From FEN-1073 sp963780865 (lineage in GTDB: Bacteria; Chloroflexota; Anaerolineae; Anaerolineales; RBG-16-64-43), in the NCBI GenBank assembly GCA_963780865.1, contig CAWADT010000026.1, positions 1 to 64,000 on the forward strand: a DNA stretch of 64,000 nt, written 5' to 3'. This document shows positions 18,410-30,047 of the stretch, piece by piece. The number at the start of each line of letters is the position of its first letter. Positions within the stretch are counted from its first letter, which is position 1. Below the pieces are notes generated by a model. That model saw only the letters and a list, made by a program, of their open reading frames with translations. It did no database searches and was not told the DNA's origin. The translations under genes and the position numbers were made by a program.

Positions 18410-18491
18410 CCCTCATCCCATCCTTCTCCCAGCACCTGCCCTCGCGAGGCGGGGGTAAGCTAGGAGAAGGTGGCCGAAGGCCGGATGAGGG
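18410..18491. repeat. Imperfect intergenic palindrome
   Basis: CCCTCATCC (18410-18418) and CCTTCTCCC (18422-18430) are mirrored downstream by GGAGAAGG (18463-18470) and GGATGAGGG (18483-18491), with CTCGCGAG near the centre. The arms would form one long hairpin in RNA or single-stranded DNA. It looks like a dispersed REP/MITE-like element, but copy number outside the window is unknown. Confidence 0.55.
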
Positions 18492-18515
18492 CGACGAAGC
18501 GGTTACGATTCAAGA

Positions 18516-18521
18516 TATAAT
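18516..18521 (+). promoter_or_regulatory. Candidate -10 box for glyQS
   Basis: TATAAT is a perfect -10 match, 27 bases before the first ATG of glyQS. The position 17 bases upstream reads GACGAA, a poor -35 match. It lies just after the palindromic repeat. Confidence 0.4.
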
Positions 18522-18547
18522 CCCAAAATCCTACGTTCGCGGAAAAA

Positions 18548-21570
<3,023 letters not shown>

Positions 21571-21604
21571 GCTCCGGTTGTCCTCCGGGCAGGCGGGAGG
21601 AATT

Positions 21605-22588
21605 ATGAAAACCGTTCGTTGGGGAATTTTGGGAACCGGCGGGATCGCGCACCAATTCGCAAAAGCGTTGAGCCTGCTACCCGACGCGAAGATCGTCGCG
21701 GTGGGGTCGCGCGCCAAGGCCGCGGCGGACGATTTCGGCGACACGTGGAAGATTCCGCGCCGGTATGGAAGCTACAAAGAGTTGGCGGCCGATCTGGAGG
21801 CGGATGCAATTTACGTCGCCACCATCCATCCCCTGCACTATCAAAATTGCCTCGATTGCCTCTCGGCCGGCAAGGCGGTCCTGTGCGAAAAGCCCTTCAC
21901 CATCAGCGCGGCCCAAGCCGCGGAGGTGATCGCCCTGGCCAAGCGAAAAAAGATTTTCCTGATGGAGGCGATGTGGACGCGGTACTTCCCGATATTCGGG
22001 AAATTACGCGAGCTGCTGGCGGCCAATGCTCTGGGGGATATCCGTCTGCTGCAGGCTGATTTCGCCTTCCGGCCGGAATACGATCCACAAGGGAAACTCT
22101 TCAATCCGGAACTAGGGGGCGGCGCGTTGATGGACATCGGGGTATATCCGGTCTCGCTGGCTTCCCTGGTCTTCGGTAAATCGCCGCGGCGGATCCTCTC
22201 CTCGGCGGTCATCGGCCGGACGGGTGTGGACGAACAAGCGGCGGTTATTCTCGAATATCCCGGAGAGCGGCAGGCGTCGCTCACCTTTTCGTTCCAATAT
22301 GCGTCGCCGCTCGAAGCAAACATTATCGGCACGGAGGGCAGAATCCGGATCGAAAGTCCGTGGTGGCATCCGCGGGCGTTGACGATCTCGCGGCCGGGGC
22401 GGGCGGATGAGAAAATAACTAAGCCTTACCTGGGAAACGGGTATGGCCACGAAGCGGTGGAGGTGATGGATTGCCTGCGGGCGGGGCGGATCGAAAGCGA
22501 ACGAATGCCGCTGGCCGAGACGCTGCGCATCATGCAAACCCTCGACGCCATCCGGTCCGACTGGGGAGTTAGGTATCCGGGGGATTGA
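21605..22588 (+). CDS. Gfo/Idh/MocA-family NAD(P)-dependent oxidoreductase
   Basis: A 327-residue protein with an N-terminal Rossmann domain (WGILGTGGIAHQFAKAL) and the family signature CEKPF at about residue 98, whose Lys is catalytic. The C-terminal alpha/beta domain contains GGGALMDIGVYPV, near the substrate site. Overall it resembles the dihydrodiol dehydrogenase/glucose-fructose oxidoreductase subgroup, which oxidises sugars, inositols or related polyols with NAD(P). AGGAGGAATT precedes the ATG at 21605. The substrate is unknown. It stands alone, with a terminator after it. Confidence 0.85.
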   Translation: MKTVRWGILGTGGIAHQFAKALSLLPDAKIVAVGSRAKAAADDFGDTWKIPRRYGSYKELAADLEADAIYVATIHPLHYQNCLDCLSAGKAVLCEKPFTISAAQAAEVIALAKRKKIFLMEAMWTRYFPIFGKLRELLAANALGDIRLLQADFAFRPEYDPQGKLFNPELGGGALMDIGVYPVSLASLVFGKSPRRILSSAVIGRTGVDEQAAVILEYPGERQASLTFSFQYASPLEANIIGTEGRIRIESPWWHPRALTISRPGRADEKITKPYLGNGYGHEAVEVMDCLRAGRIESERMPLAETLRIMQTLDAIRSDWGVRYPGD

Positions 22589-22620
22589 ACGGTCCGTCGA
22601 ACTCCTGGCGCGAACCATCT

Positions 22621-22653
22621 TCCACCGAAAAGAACTCTTCGGTGGATTTTTTT
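22621..22653 (+). terminator. Rho-independent terminator after the oxidoreductase gene
   Basis: TCCACCGAA (22621-22629) and TTCGGTGGA (22638-22646) form a nine-base-pair stem with an eight-base loop, followed by seven Ts. It sits 33 bases after the stop codon of the Gfo/Idh/MocA gene. Confidence 0.9.
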
Positions 22654-22791
22654 AATGTCGCGGCATCTCCAACCCCCTTTCGCCGTTGTTTTTCCGCGAA
22701 GCTGTTCGTCCCTGGGACCGGCCGAAAGCGGAGTAAACCTTAAAATGATTCACAAAAAATACATTTTCCGGGAGGGGGATTCCGTTCGGTA

Positions 22792-22800
22792 TGCTATACT
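22792..22800 (+). promoter_or_regulatory. Candidate extended -10 promoter of the TPR-cdaA operon
   Basis: TGCTATACT has the extended -10 pattern (TG, one base, then TATACT) and lies 26 bases before the ATG of the TPR gene, giving a leader of about 18 bases. No strong -35 box is seen at the right distance, which extended -10 promoters tolerate. Confidence 0.45.
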
Positions 22801-22825
22801 CTGAGGGGAATTCCTAGAGGAATGA

Positions 22826-25165
22826 ATGGCCGGTCATCGGGAAGTATACGAGCAGGCTCTTAAGCAGGGAAACAGCTCGGCTTGGGAGCAGAAGTGGGAG
22901 CAGGCCATCGCGGCGTATCAACGTGCGTTGGCGGAATTCCCCGGCGATCCGGTGGCCACGGATCATCTCGGGCTGGCCTATATGCAAAGCGGCCAACTCG
23001 ACCAGGCCCAGGCAACGTACCAGGATTCCATCCGTACCGATCCCCAAAATCCGATCCCCTACGAGAAGATCGCCGAAATTTTGGAACACGGCGGCAAAAT
23101 AGTCGAATCCGTCCAACTGCGGTTGAGCGCGGCGGAACTGTTCCTGGCCGCGCGCGAAGCGGACAAGGCGATCGACAATTGGCTGGCCGCCGCGCGGTTG
23201 GTCCCGGAGAATATGGTGGCCCGATCCCGCCTGGCGCTGGCCTTCGAGCGGACGGGACAGATCAAGCAAGCGGTCACCGAATACCTGGCGCTGGCCGCGA
23301 TCATGCAGCGGGCGCGCCAGCCGGAAAAGGCGATGCAAGCCGTCGAGCAGGGGATAAAAATCCTTCCCGATTCGCCGGAACTCTCCCGCGCCCGCTCGGC
23401 CCTCAAGGCCGGCAAGGTGCTGGCTGTGCCGCCGCCCTATAAGCCGGGCATGACCGGGATGCTCACCCCGCCGCCCGACATGCAGTTTCCCGCGGGCGCA
23501 TCCTCTTCCCGCGCGCCGACGACGAGTTTAGAGCAGCGATCGTCCAGTCCGCAGGATGCGGCCCAGAAAACCGCGATGGCGATTCTGGCCGAGCGATTGT
23601 TCGAAGCCGACAAGGACACCTTCGATCAGCGCCGGACCTCCATCGACCAGTTTACGCGCGGGGAGGAAAAAGTTTCTTCGGCGCACGCCGACCAGAATCG
23701 CTATCTGGCCCTCGCGATCGACGCCTATTCCCGCGCGCAAAGCCAGGAAGCGATGCAATACCTGGACCGCGCCTTCAAGGTGGGCTTCGAACATCCGGCG
23801 GCTTCCTTCCTGTTCGGAACCCTGCAACTCGCGGAAGGCCAGGTGGAACCCGCCGTCCATTCCCTGCAAAAGGCGGTCGAGCATCCGGACCTTTCGATGG
23901 GCGCGCATTACATCCTCGGCCGCGCGTACCGGGACATGCGAAAACCCTATCAATCGGCCATTCATTTTCTCTCGGCCCTGCGATTGGCGGACATGAAAAC
24001 CCTGCCGGAAGAACAACGCGAGGCGATGCAGCGCCAGTATGAAACCTTCCTGGAGGTTCCGGAGAACGAACAGGAACCGGAGCAGTGGAATCAAACCGGG
24101 GAACGGATCGAGGCGTTGCTGACTTCGCCGGATTGGGAGAGCCGGTTGAGGCTGGCGCGGGCGCAACTGGATGCGCAATCCGACTCCCCCGGAACGGCGC
24201 CGCTCGCGGAGATGCTTTCGCTGGGCAAGCCGCAGGAACTGATCGAGGCGATGGGATACCTGGACCTGGCGCTCCAGCACGGCCTGTGGAGAACGGCGAT
24301 GGAACAGGCCTTGCTGGCGCTTGACCACGGCCCCACCTACCTGCCGCTGCATCTGCGGATCACGGAAATCCAGCTAAAAGAAGAAAGGCAAACCGAAGCC
24401 CTGGCGAAATTAGCGCTGATTGCTCGGACCTACCGGATCCGGGGCGAAACCATGCAGGCCGCGCGCACGTACGAACGCATCCTGCAGATCAATCCGATGG
24501 ACGTGGGCTCGCGCACCGAATTAATCAATCTCTTGGTCCAACAAGGCGATTTGCGCGGGGCGCTAAGCTTTTATCTCGATCTGGCGGACGTCTATACCCA
24601 GTTGGCCGATCTGGAAGGCGCGCGCCAGACGTATGAATCCGCGCTGATGCTGGCCATCCGCAACAACGCCGACCGCTCCTGGCAGATTCAGTTGCTTTAC
24701 CGGCTGGGAGATTTATACATGCAACGGCTCGACTACCGCGCTGCGCTGCAGACTTTCCAGCGCCTGCAGCAGCTCGACCCGGCGGATGAAAAGGCCGCCA
24801 CGCAATTGGTGGATCTGATGATTCGTCTGGGAAAAATGACCGACGCACAAAATCTAATCAACTCCATGACCCGCGAATGGACGCGCGCCGGCCGGCAGGA
24901 CCAGGTCCTGGACTGGCTCGAAGAACTGGTCCGGGTGCGGCCGGAAGAAGCGCTCCTGCGCCGAAAGTTGGCGGATACCTACCAGCAACGCGGCCGGATC
25001 GCCGAAGCGATCGGCCAATTGGACGCTCTCGGCGACGCGCAGATCGAAGCCGGCAACATCCCCGAAGCCATCCTGACCGTCCGGGCCATCCTCTCCCTGC
25101 GCCCGCCGAACGTGGAAGGGTACCAAAATCTGCTGAATAAATTGGAATCCGGCGCCATGCGCTGA
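22826..25165 (+). CDS. Large TPR-repeat protein
   Basis: A 779-residue protein built mostly of tetratricopeptide repeats. Clear units include AYQRALAEFPGDPVATDHLG, YLALAAIMQRARQPEKAM, and a C-terminal series containing LKEERQTEALAKLAL and AIGQLDALGDAQIEAG. There is no signal peptide and no membrane helix, so it should be cytoplasmic. A Pro/Ser-rich stretch of about residues 195-240 is probably a flexible linker between two TPR blocks. It sits directly upstream of cdaA on the same strand. A scaffold or regulatory role linked to c-di-AMP or the cell envelope is a guess from context only. Confidence 0.8.
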   Translation: MAGHREVYEQALKQGNSSAWEQKWEQAIAAYQRALAEFPGDPVATDHLGLAYMQSGQLDQAQATYQDSIRTDPQNPIPYEKIAEILEHGGKIVESVQLRLSAAELFLAAREADKAIDNWLAAARLVPENMVARSRLALAFERTGQIKQAVTEYLALAAIMQRARQPEKAMQAVEQGIKILPDSPELSRARSALKAGKVLAVPPPYKPGMTGMLTPPPDMQFPAGASSSRAPTTSLEQRSSSPQDAAQKTAMAILAERLFEADKDTFDQRRTSIDQFTRGEEKVSSAHADQNRYLALAIDAYSRAQSQEAMQYLDRAFKVGFEHPAASFLFGTLQLAEGQVEPAVHSLQKAVEHPDLSMGAHYILGRAYRDMRKPYQSAIHFLSALRLADMKTLPEEQREAMQRQYETFLEVPENEQEPEQWNQTGERIEALLTSPDWESRLRLARAQLDAQSDSPGTAPLAEMLSLGKPQELIEAMGYLDLALQHGLWRTAMEQALLALDHGPTYLPLHLRITEIQLKEERQTEALAKLALIARTYRIRGETMQAARTYERILQINPMDVGSRTELINLLVQQGDLRGALSFYLDLADVYTQLADLEGARQTYESALMLAIRNNADRSWQIQLLYRLGDLYMQRLDYRAALQTFQRLQQLDPADEKAATQLVDLMIRLGKMTDAQNLINSMTREWTRAGRQDQVLDWLEELVRVRPEEALLRRKLADTYQQRGRIAEAIGQLDALGDAQIEAGNIPEAILTVRAILSLRPPNVEGYQNLLNKLESGAMR

Positions 25166-25174
25166 CATCCTGCG

Positions 25175-26077
25175 ATGACCGATTTGGTGCAGAATCTCCT
25201 TTTTCTCTTCCAGCGCCTCCAATGGTACGACGCATTGGACATCGGCCTGGTGACGCTTCTGTTTTTCGTCATCCTGACCCAATTCCGGGGCACGCAAGCC
25301 GCCACGGTGCTGCGCGGGATCGCGATCCTGATCGTCATCGTGGCGTTCCTGAACAATTTGACCAGGCTTCCCGCGATCTCCTGGATCCTGCGCACCATTC
25401 TGCCGGCGCTGCTGATCGTGGTTCCCGTGATTTTCGCGCCCGAAATCCGGCGCACGCTGGAGCGGGTGGGACGGGTGGATTTTATTCGCCGAGGCGCGCC
25501 GGGAGGCGACGTTCCCCCGTACATTCAGTCGGTGGTCACGGCGGCCAAACGCCTTTCCGAGAGGCGGCATGGGGCGTTGATCGTCCTGGAGCGCGATGTC
25601 GGCCTGGACGATTTCGCCTCGACCGGAATGCGCCTGGATGCCGACGTTTCGCCGGAGTTGCTGCTGCAGATCTTTTTTCCCAACACGCCGATGCATGACG
25701 GCGCGGTGATCCTGCACCGGGATCGGATTCTGGCCGCCGGGTGCGTCGTCCCGCTCTCTTCCGGCAACGAGCTTTCCGCGTCGAGCGAACGCCGGATGGG
25801 ATTGCGCCACCGGGCGGCGCTTGGGATCAGCGAGGTGAGCGACGCGGTGGCGGTTGTGGTTTCGGAGGAGACTGGCATTCTGTCGGTGGCGCACAACGGC
25901 CGCATGATCCGCCGGCTCGATCCATTGCGGTTGCAAAACGTCCTCTTGGCCTTCACCCGCGATGCGCCGCGCTCCGCCCTCTGGCCGTGGCCGCTCTCAC
26001 GCCGGAAATCCCCCGCTTCCGCTCCGCGGGCGCTCGAGCCGGAAGGCCCGAAAGACAAGGAAAGGCATTCGGAATGA
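25175..26077 (+). CDS. cdaA: Diadenylate cyclase CdaA (c-di-AMP synthase)
   Basis: A 300-residue membrane enzyme that makes cyclic di-AMP from two ATP. Three N-terminal helices (about 20-38, 45-62 and 72-90) anchor it. The DAC domain follows, with the catalytic DGA in PMHDGAVIL (D175-A177) and the RHR motif in RHRAALG (R211-R213). The C-terminus after about residue 275 is a Pro-rich tail without clear structure. The next gene encodes a YbbR/CdaR-type partner, as in many Firmicutes-like operons, and their coding regions overlap as ATGA. No glmM follows here. Confidence 0.93.
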   Translation: MTDLVQNLLFLFQRLQWYDALDIGLVTLLFFVILTQFRGTQAATVLRGIAILIVIVAFLNNLTRLPAISWILRTILPALLIVVPVIFAPEIRRTLERVGRVDFIRRGAPGGDVPPYIQSVVTAAKRLSERRHGALIVLERDVGLDDFASTGMRLDADVSPELLLQIFFPNTPMHDGAVILHRDRILAAGCVVPLSSGNELSASSERRMGLRHRAALGISEVSDAVAVVVSEETGILSVAHNGRMIRRLDPLRLQNVLLAFTRDAPRSALWPWPLSRRKSPASAPRALEPEGPKDKERHSE

Positions 26078-27321
26078 AAAAAATTCTTGCCACCTTTGGA
26101 AACACTTTTTTTTCATTCCTGCTCGCGATGATTCTGGCCACGGTTGTCTGGGTGAATGCGGTGGCGACCCAGGATCCGGATGAAACCCGGACCATCTCCG
26201 TTCCGCTGGCGGTGACGGCACAGGGATTGAAGGAAGGTTTGGTCGCGCAGGGTTATCAGAATGTCGGCGTATTGGTCACGCTGCGCGCGCCGCGCTCCGT
26301 TTGGGACCGGCTGTCGCCGGACACTGTCCGGATCCTGGCGGATTTATCGGGCAAGACCGAGGGAAAATATTCGATCCCTCTGAGAATCGCAACAGACTTG
26401 ACCCCGGTGCGGGTGGAGAAATTGGAGCCCGAATCGGTGCCGATATTAATCGACCATCTGGCCGAACGAACGCTGGCCGTCCATGTCGAGCTCACTGGAA
26501 GCCTGGCGCTTGGATTCCAGGCGGGCACGCCGACGCCGACCCCCGCGCTGGTCAGCTTGTCCGGTCCGCAGACCCTGGTCGACAGCGTGGTGGAAGTTGT
26601 GGCGGCAGTCAACGTCGAGGGATTGCGAAGCTCGACGGACCAAAACATTCCCCTTTTGGCTTTGGATACGCAGGGGAAAGTCGTCCCGGGCGTTTCCATC
26701 ACTCCGGTCTCGATCTCGGTGTCGCTCCCGGTCCAGCAACTGGGCGGGTACCGGGATCTGGTTGTCAAAGTCCCGCTGACCGGAACTGTTAAAAGCGGAT
26801 ACCGCCTGACCGGATTGACGATCACCCCGCAGGTGGTGACCCTTTATTCCGACAATCCGGACGTGATCCGCAGTCTGCCCGGTTATGTAGAAACTCAGCC
26901 GCTGGATATCTCGGAGGCGTCGGCGGATATCAATAAATCGCTTTCTTTGGTGCTTCCCGACGGGGTGCAGATCGTCGGCAATCCGAACATCATCGTACAG
27001 GTCAGCATTTCGGCAATCGAAGACAGCCTCACGCTTTCCCGCCCGATCCGGTTCCAGGGACTCACCCCGGGGTTGACAGCGACTATGTCGCCCTCCACCG
27101 TCGATATCATCCTCTCGGGGCCGGCTCCCATCATCTGGTCTCTCCGTCCGGTCGATGTCGATGTGGTCCTCGACCTCTCGGGATTGGCGCCGGGAACCTA
27201 TAAGCTGAAGCCGGAAGTGAAGCTGCTCGATCCGAACCTGAAGGTGGTGACGATTTCCCCGGAACAGGTCGAAGTGGTGATCAAGCCCGAACCGACGCCG
27301 ACGCCGACCACGAAGACATAA
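26074..27321 (+). CDS. YbbR-domain protein, CdaR-like partner of CdaA
   Basis: A 415-residue protein with one N-terminal membrane helix (FFSFLLAMILATVVWVNAV) and four extracytoplasmic YbbR repeats, recognisable from recurring patterns such as PLAVTAQGLKEGL and VVKVPLTGTVKSGYRLTGL. The tail is rich in Pro and Thr (PEPTPTPTTKT). In Firmicutes the YbbR protein CdaR binds and tunes CdaA. The ATGA overlap with cdaA and direct adjacency support that pairing here. The number of YbbR repeats is my reading by eye. Confidence 0.85.
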   Translation: MKKILATFGNTFFSFLLAMILATVVWVNAVATQDPDETRTISVPLAVTAQGLKEGLVAQGYQNVGVLVTLRAPRSVWDRLSPDTVRILADLSGKTEGKYSIPLRIATDLTPVRVEKLEPESVPILIDHLAERTLAVHVELTGSLALGFQAGTPTPTPALVSLSGPQTLVDSVVEVVAAVNVEGLRSSTDQNIPLLALDTQGKVVPGVSITPVSISVSLPVQQLGGYRDLVVKVPLTGTVKSGYRLTGLTITPQVVTLYSDNPDVIRSLPGYVETQPLDISEASADINKSLSLVLPDGVQIVGNPNIIVQVSISAIEDSLTLSRPIRFQGLTPGLTATMSPSTVDIILSGPAPIIWSLRPVDVDVVLDLSGLAPGTYKLKPEVKLLDPNLKVVTISPEQVEVVIKPEPTPTPTTKT

Positions 27322-27328
27322 TCCGCCC

Positions 27329-28693
27329 ATGCGAAAACCGATTGTCGCCATAGTGGGAAGGCCGAATGTCGGCAAGTCCACGCTCTTCAACCGCCTGGTC
27401 GGAAGCCGGCTGGCGGTGGTCGACGATACCCCCGGCACAACCCGGGACCGCCTGATGGCGGAAGGGGAGTGGCAAGGCCGCGCCTTCGACGTGGTCGACA
27501 CCGGCGGCATCGACCCGGATTTTTTCCGGCGCGGGACTCCGCTTTCCGTGGGCTCGGCGGAGTACATCCCCCAGATCCGCGCCCAGGCGGAGATGGCGAT
27601 GCGCGACGCCGATCTGGTCCTGTTCCTGGTCGATGCCGAGAGCGGGGTGACCCCCGCCGACCGCGAGGTGGTGGACATCCTGCGCAAGAACCAGCCCAGC
27701 GGGGGAGGCGGAGGGCCCACTCCGATCCTGCTGGTGGTGAATAAATCCGACAACCGTTCGCGCAGGGAACAGGCCGCAGAATTCTACGAGCTCGGCATGG
27801 GCGATCCAGTTCCGGTGTCGGCGCTGCATGGCACCGGGGTGGGCGACCTGTTGGATGCCATGACCGCCGCGTTTCCATCCGAACCGGAAGCCGGCGAAGA
27901 ATCCCGGATCTGCATCGCCATCGTCGGCAAACCGAACGTCGGCAAGAGCAGCCTGCTGAACCGCCTGCTGGGAGAGGAGCGGGTCATCGTCAGCCCGATC
28001 CCCGGAACGACGCGGGACGCCGTGGATACGCAGCTGGAGTATCAAGGCACGGCGCTTACGCTGATCGATACCGCCGGCATCCGCCGCCGCGGAAAGATTG
28101 AACCAGGGGTGGAGAAATTCAGCGTGCTGCGGTCGTTGCGGGCGATTGAGAGGGCGGATGTGGCGCTCCTGGTGCTGGATGCAACTCAGGGCGTGGCTCT
28201 CCAGGATGCGCACATAGCCGGGTTTGTCCTCGAATCCAAACGCAGCGCGGTGGTGGTGGTGAACAAATGGGACGCCATTGAGAAGGATTCACGCACACCG
28301 GAAATCTTCGCGGAGATCGTCCGCCGGGAATTGAATTTCATGGATTACGTGCCGATCGTGTTTGTCTCCGCGCGCACCGGAGCGCACGTGGACGAAATCC
28401 TCCCGGCCGCCCTGCGCGTGCAGGAGGAACGGCTGGTGCGGATTCCCACCGGGGAGTTGAACCGGATTCTCCGCGACGCCGAGGAAAAACACGCCCCGCC
28501 CACCCGCGGCGGGCGGAAACTTCGTTTGTATTACGGAGCGCAGGTGCGGACCGATCCCCCGACCTTCCTGATTCACGTCAACGATCCGGCGCTGGTCCAC
28601 TTCTCCTACCGGCGATTTCTTGAAAACCAGATCCGGGAACAATACGGATTTTCCGGCACCCCATTGATTTTCTCCTTCCGCAAAAAAACGTAA
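27329..28693 (+). CDS. der: Ribosome assembly GTPase Der (EngA)
   Basis: A 454-residue protein with two consecutive GTPase domains, unique to EngA/Der. G1 motifs are GRPNVGKST (about 10-18) and GKPNVGKSS (about 198-206). G3 is DTGG and DTAG; G4 is NKSD and NKWD. A C-terminal KH-like domain follows (ending SGTPLIFSFRKK). Der helps assemble the 50S subunit and is essential in most bacteria. It follows the YbbR gene by seven bases, so it probably belongs to the same transcript, and a consensus-like promoter follows it for the next gene. Confidence 0.97.
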   Translation: MRKPIVAIVGRPNVGKSTLFNRLVGSRLAVVDDTPGTTRDRLMAEGEWQGRAFDVVDTGGIDPDFFRRGTPLSVGSAEYIPQIRAQAEMAMRDADLVLFLVDAESGVTPADREVVDILRKNQPSGGGGGPTPILLVVNKSDNRSRREQAAEFYELGMGDPVPVSALHGTGVGDLLDAMTAAFPSEPEAGEESRICIAIVGKPNVGKSSLLNRLLGEERVIVSPIPGTTRDAVDTQLEYQGTALTLIDTAGIRRRGKIEPGVEKFSVLRSLRAIERADVALLVLDATQGVALQDAHIAGFVLESKRSAVVVVNKWDAIEKDSRTPEIFAEIVRRELNFMDYVPIVFVSARTGAHVDEILPAALRVQEERLVRIPTGELNRILRDAEEKHAPPTRGGRKLRLYYGAQVRTDPPTFLIHVNDPALVHFSYRRFLENQIREQYGFSGTPLIFSFRKKT

Positions 28694-28714
28694 CTTCCCG
28701 GGCAAAACTCTTCC

Positions 28715-28744
28715 TTTACATCCCCGCGCGCCGCGCCGTATAAT
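28715..28744 (+). promoter_or_regulatory. Sigma-70-like promoter of lepB
   Basis: TTTACA (28715-28720) and TATAAT (28739-28744) are separated by 18 bases, 61 bases before the lepB ATG. The -10 box matches consensus fully and the -35 box in five of six positions. Confidence 0.65.
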
Positions 28745-28805
28745 CCCCCGATCGGACGGCCGGCGATCGACCCGGTCCGGAACCAAACTCGATCCTTGAG
28801 GCGAA

Positions 28806-29498
28806 ATGAACGATCCTGCTTGGACCCTTGACGGGGATATACCGCAAAAACCGAAATCCAGCCTCCGGTCGTTCATCCTTGAAACCCTGGAAACGGTCAT
28901 CCTGGCCGGGTTGTTCTACCTCGTCATCAGCCTCGCGACGGCGCGGGTCGTCGTCGACGGTCCCAGCATGCGGCCGACCCTGATCAGCGGAGAATGGATC
29001 GTCGTCAACCGGTTAACGTATAAATTTGGATCGCCCCGTCGCGGAGACGTGGTCGTGTTCCTTCCGCCGACCAACGCGCAGACCGACGATTTGATCAAGC
29101 GGGTGATCGGTTTGCCGGGTGAAACGGTGGAAATCCGGAACGGCTCCGTGTGGATCGACGGGAAAGTCCTGGAGGAATCCTATGCCGCCGGAACAACGGC
29201 TCCCGACAACCACTGGCAGTTGGGAGCGGATCAATTGTTTGTGATGGGGGACAATCGTCAACTTTCCCTGGATTCGCGGTCCTTCGGTCCTATTCCTGTG
29301 CGGGAGGTAGTCGGCAGGGCCTGGATCATCTATTGGCCACCGGCGGAATGGGGGCCGTTGGAATGGAGGACCCAAACCCGCGCGGCCGCCGCCCAGTTGA
29401 CGGAAAACGGGTTTCGGTACAAGATTCCCCCCGCGCCTTGCCAAACGGGACTCTTTCTTCCCCCGGATTGGGGAAGCGCGTGCAGGAGCATCGGTTGA
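28806..29498 (+). CDS. lepB: Signal peptidase I
   Basis: A 230-residue type I signal peptidase. One N-terminal membrane helix (about 28-46) is followed by the catalytic domain outside the membrane. The serine box is GPSMRPTL (S54), the lysine box DDLIKRVIGLPGE (K98), and MGDNRQLSLDSRSFGPIP is the conserved box E. It cleaves signal peptides from exported proteins. The C-terminal 40 residues (RTQTRAAAAQLTENGF onward) have no clear counterpart and may be a lineage-specific tail. Its own promoter is visible upstream. Confidence 0.95.
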   Translation: MNDPAWTLDGDIPQKPKSSLRSFILETLETVILAGLFYLVISLATARVVVDGPSMRPTLISGEWIVVNRLTYKFGSPRRGDVVVFLPPTNAQTDDLIKRVIGLPGETVEIRNGSVWIDGKVLEESYAAGTTAPDNHWQLGADQLFVMGDNRQLSLDSRSFGPIPVREVVGRAWIIYWPPAEWGPLEWRTQTRAAAAQLTENGFRYKIPPAPCQTGLFLPPDWGSACRSIG

Positions 29499-29809
29499 TG
29501 GTCGAAGATAATCAGGAACAGGAATCCGCGACCGAAAGCTGTCCGGAATGTCAGGTGGGCACTCTGCACGAGGGCGCGGTTCCCTATTACGCGGTGCTGG
29601 AAGGAACGCTAATCACCGTACCAAGCTTCCCGGCTTGGATTTGCGACGTATGCCGGCATTGCGAATACGACGAAAGCGCCCTGGAAGAGCTACGGGCCGT
29701 GCTCGGCCCATCGGCGCAATTACCCACCATCCCCTATCATCACCGGCGGCTTCCAACCGAAATGCCTCCGCCGTGGGCCGCGACCGGCACCCGCCGGGGC
29801 TCGAAGTAA
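29498..29809 (+). CDS. YgiT-type zinc-finger protein
   Basis: A 103-residue protein with two CxxC pairs, CPEC (about 15-18) and CDVC (about 50-53), in the arrangement of the MqsA/YgiT N-terminal zinc finger, with FPAWICDVC matching its usual spacing. It lacks the C-terminal helix-turn-helix of full MqsA, so it is probably not an autonomous antitoxin. No MqsR or other toxin gene adjoins it. The ATG shares its first base with the lepB stop (TGATG), suggesting coupling to lepB. Confidence 0.7.
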   Translation: MVEDNQEQESATESCPECQVGTLHEGAVPYYAVLEGTLITVPSFPAWICDVCRHCEYDESALEELRAVLGPSAQLPTIPYHHRRLPTEMPPPWAATGTRRGSK

Positions 29810-29821
29810 AAAACAGATCTC

Positions 29822-29943
29822 ACCGCAAAGCCCGCCCTGGACAGCCCACCGGGCGGGCCGGGGGCGCAAAGATCGCGAAGAAACGCATAAAATCCCCATT
29901 ATAAATTCTTTTCTCTACTTTGCGTCCTTCACGACTTTGCGGT
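29822..29943. repeat. Palindromic repeat with a nested insertion
   Basis: ACCGCAAAG (29822-29830) mirrors CTTTGCGGT (29935-29943). The left arm is interrupted by a 34-base segment (29831-29864) that is itself hairpin-forming (CCCGCCC with GGGCGGG) and is flanked by a direct duplication of CGCAAAG (29824-29830 and 29865-29871). This gap of 238 bases has no gene. The arms resemble intergenic elements that read ACCGCAAAG in many environmental genomes. Confidence 0.5.
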
Positions 29944-30047
29944 AAGGCTTTAAACACCGCAATAAATCTGTTCTGACCTCAAACCCTAATTTCAATGGAA
30001 GAAATATCCCCGCATAGTAAAATATCGTCACCTTCCGGAGCCCGCCC

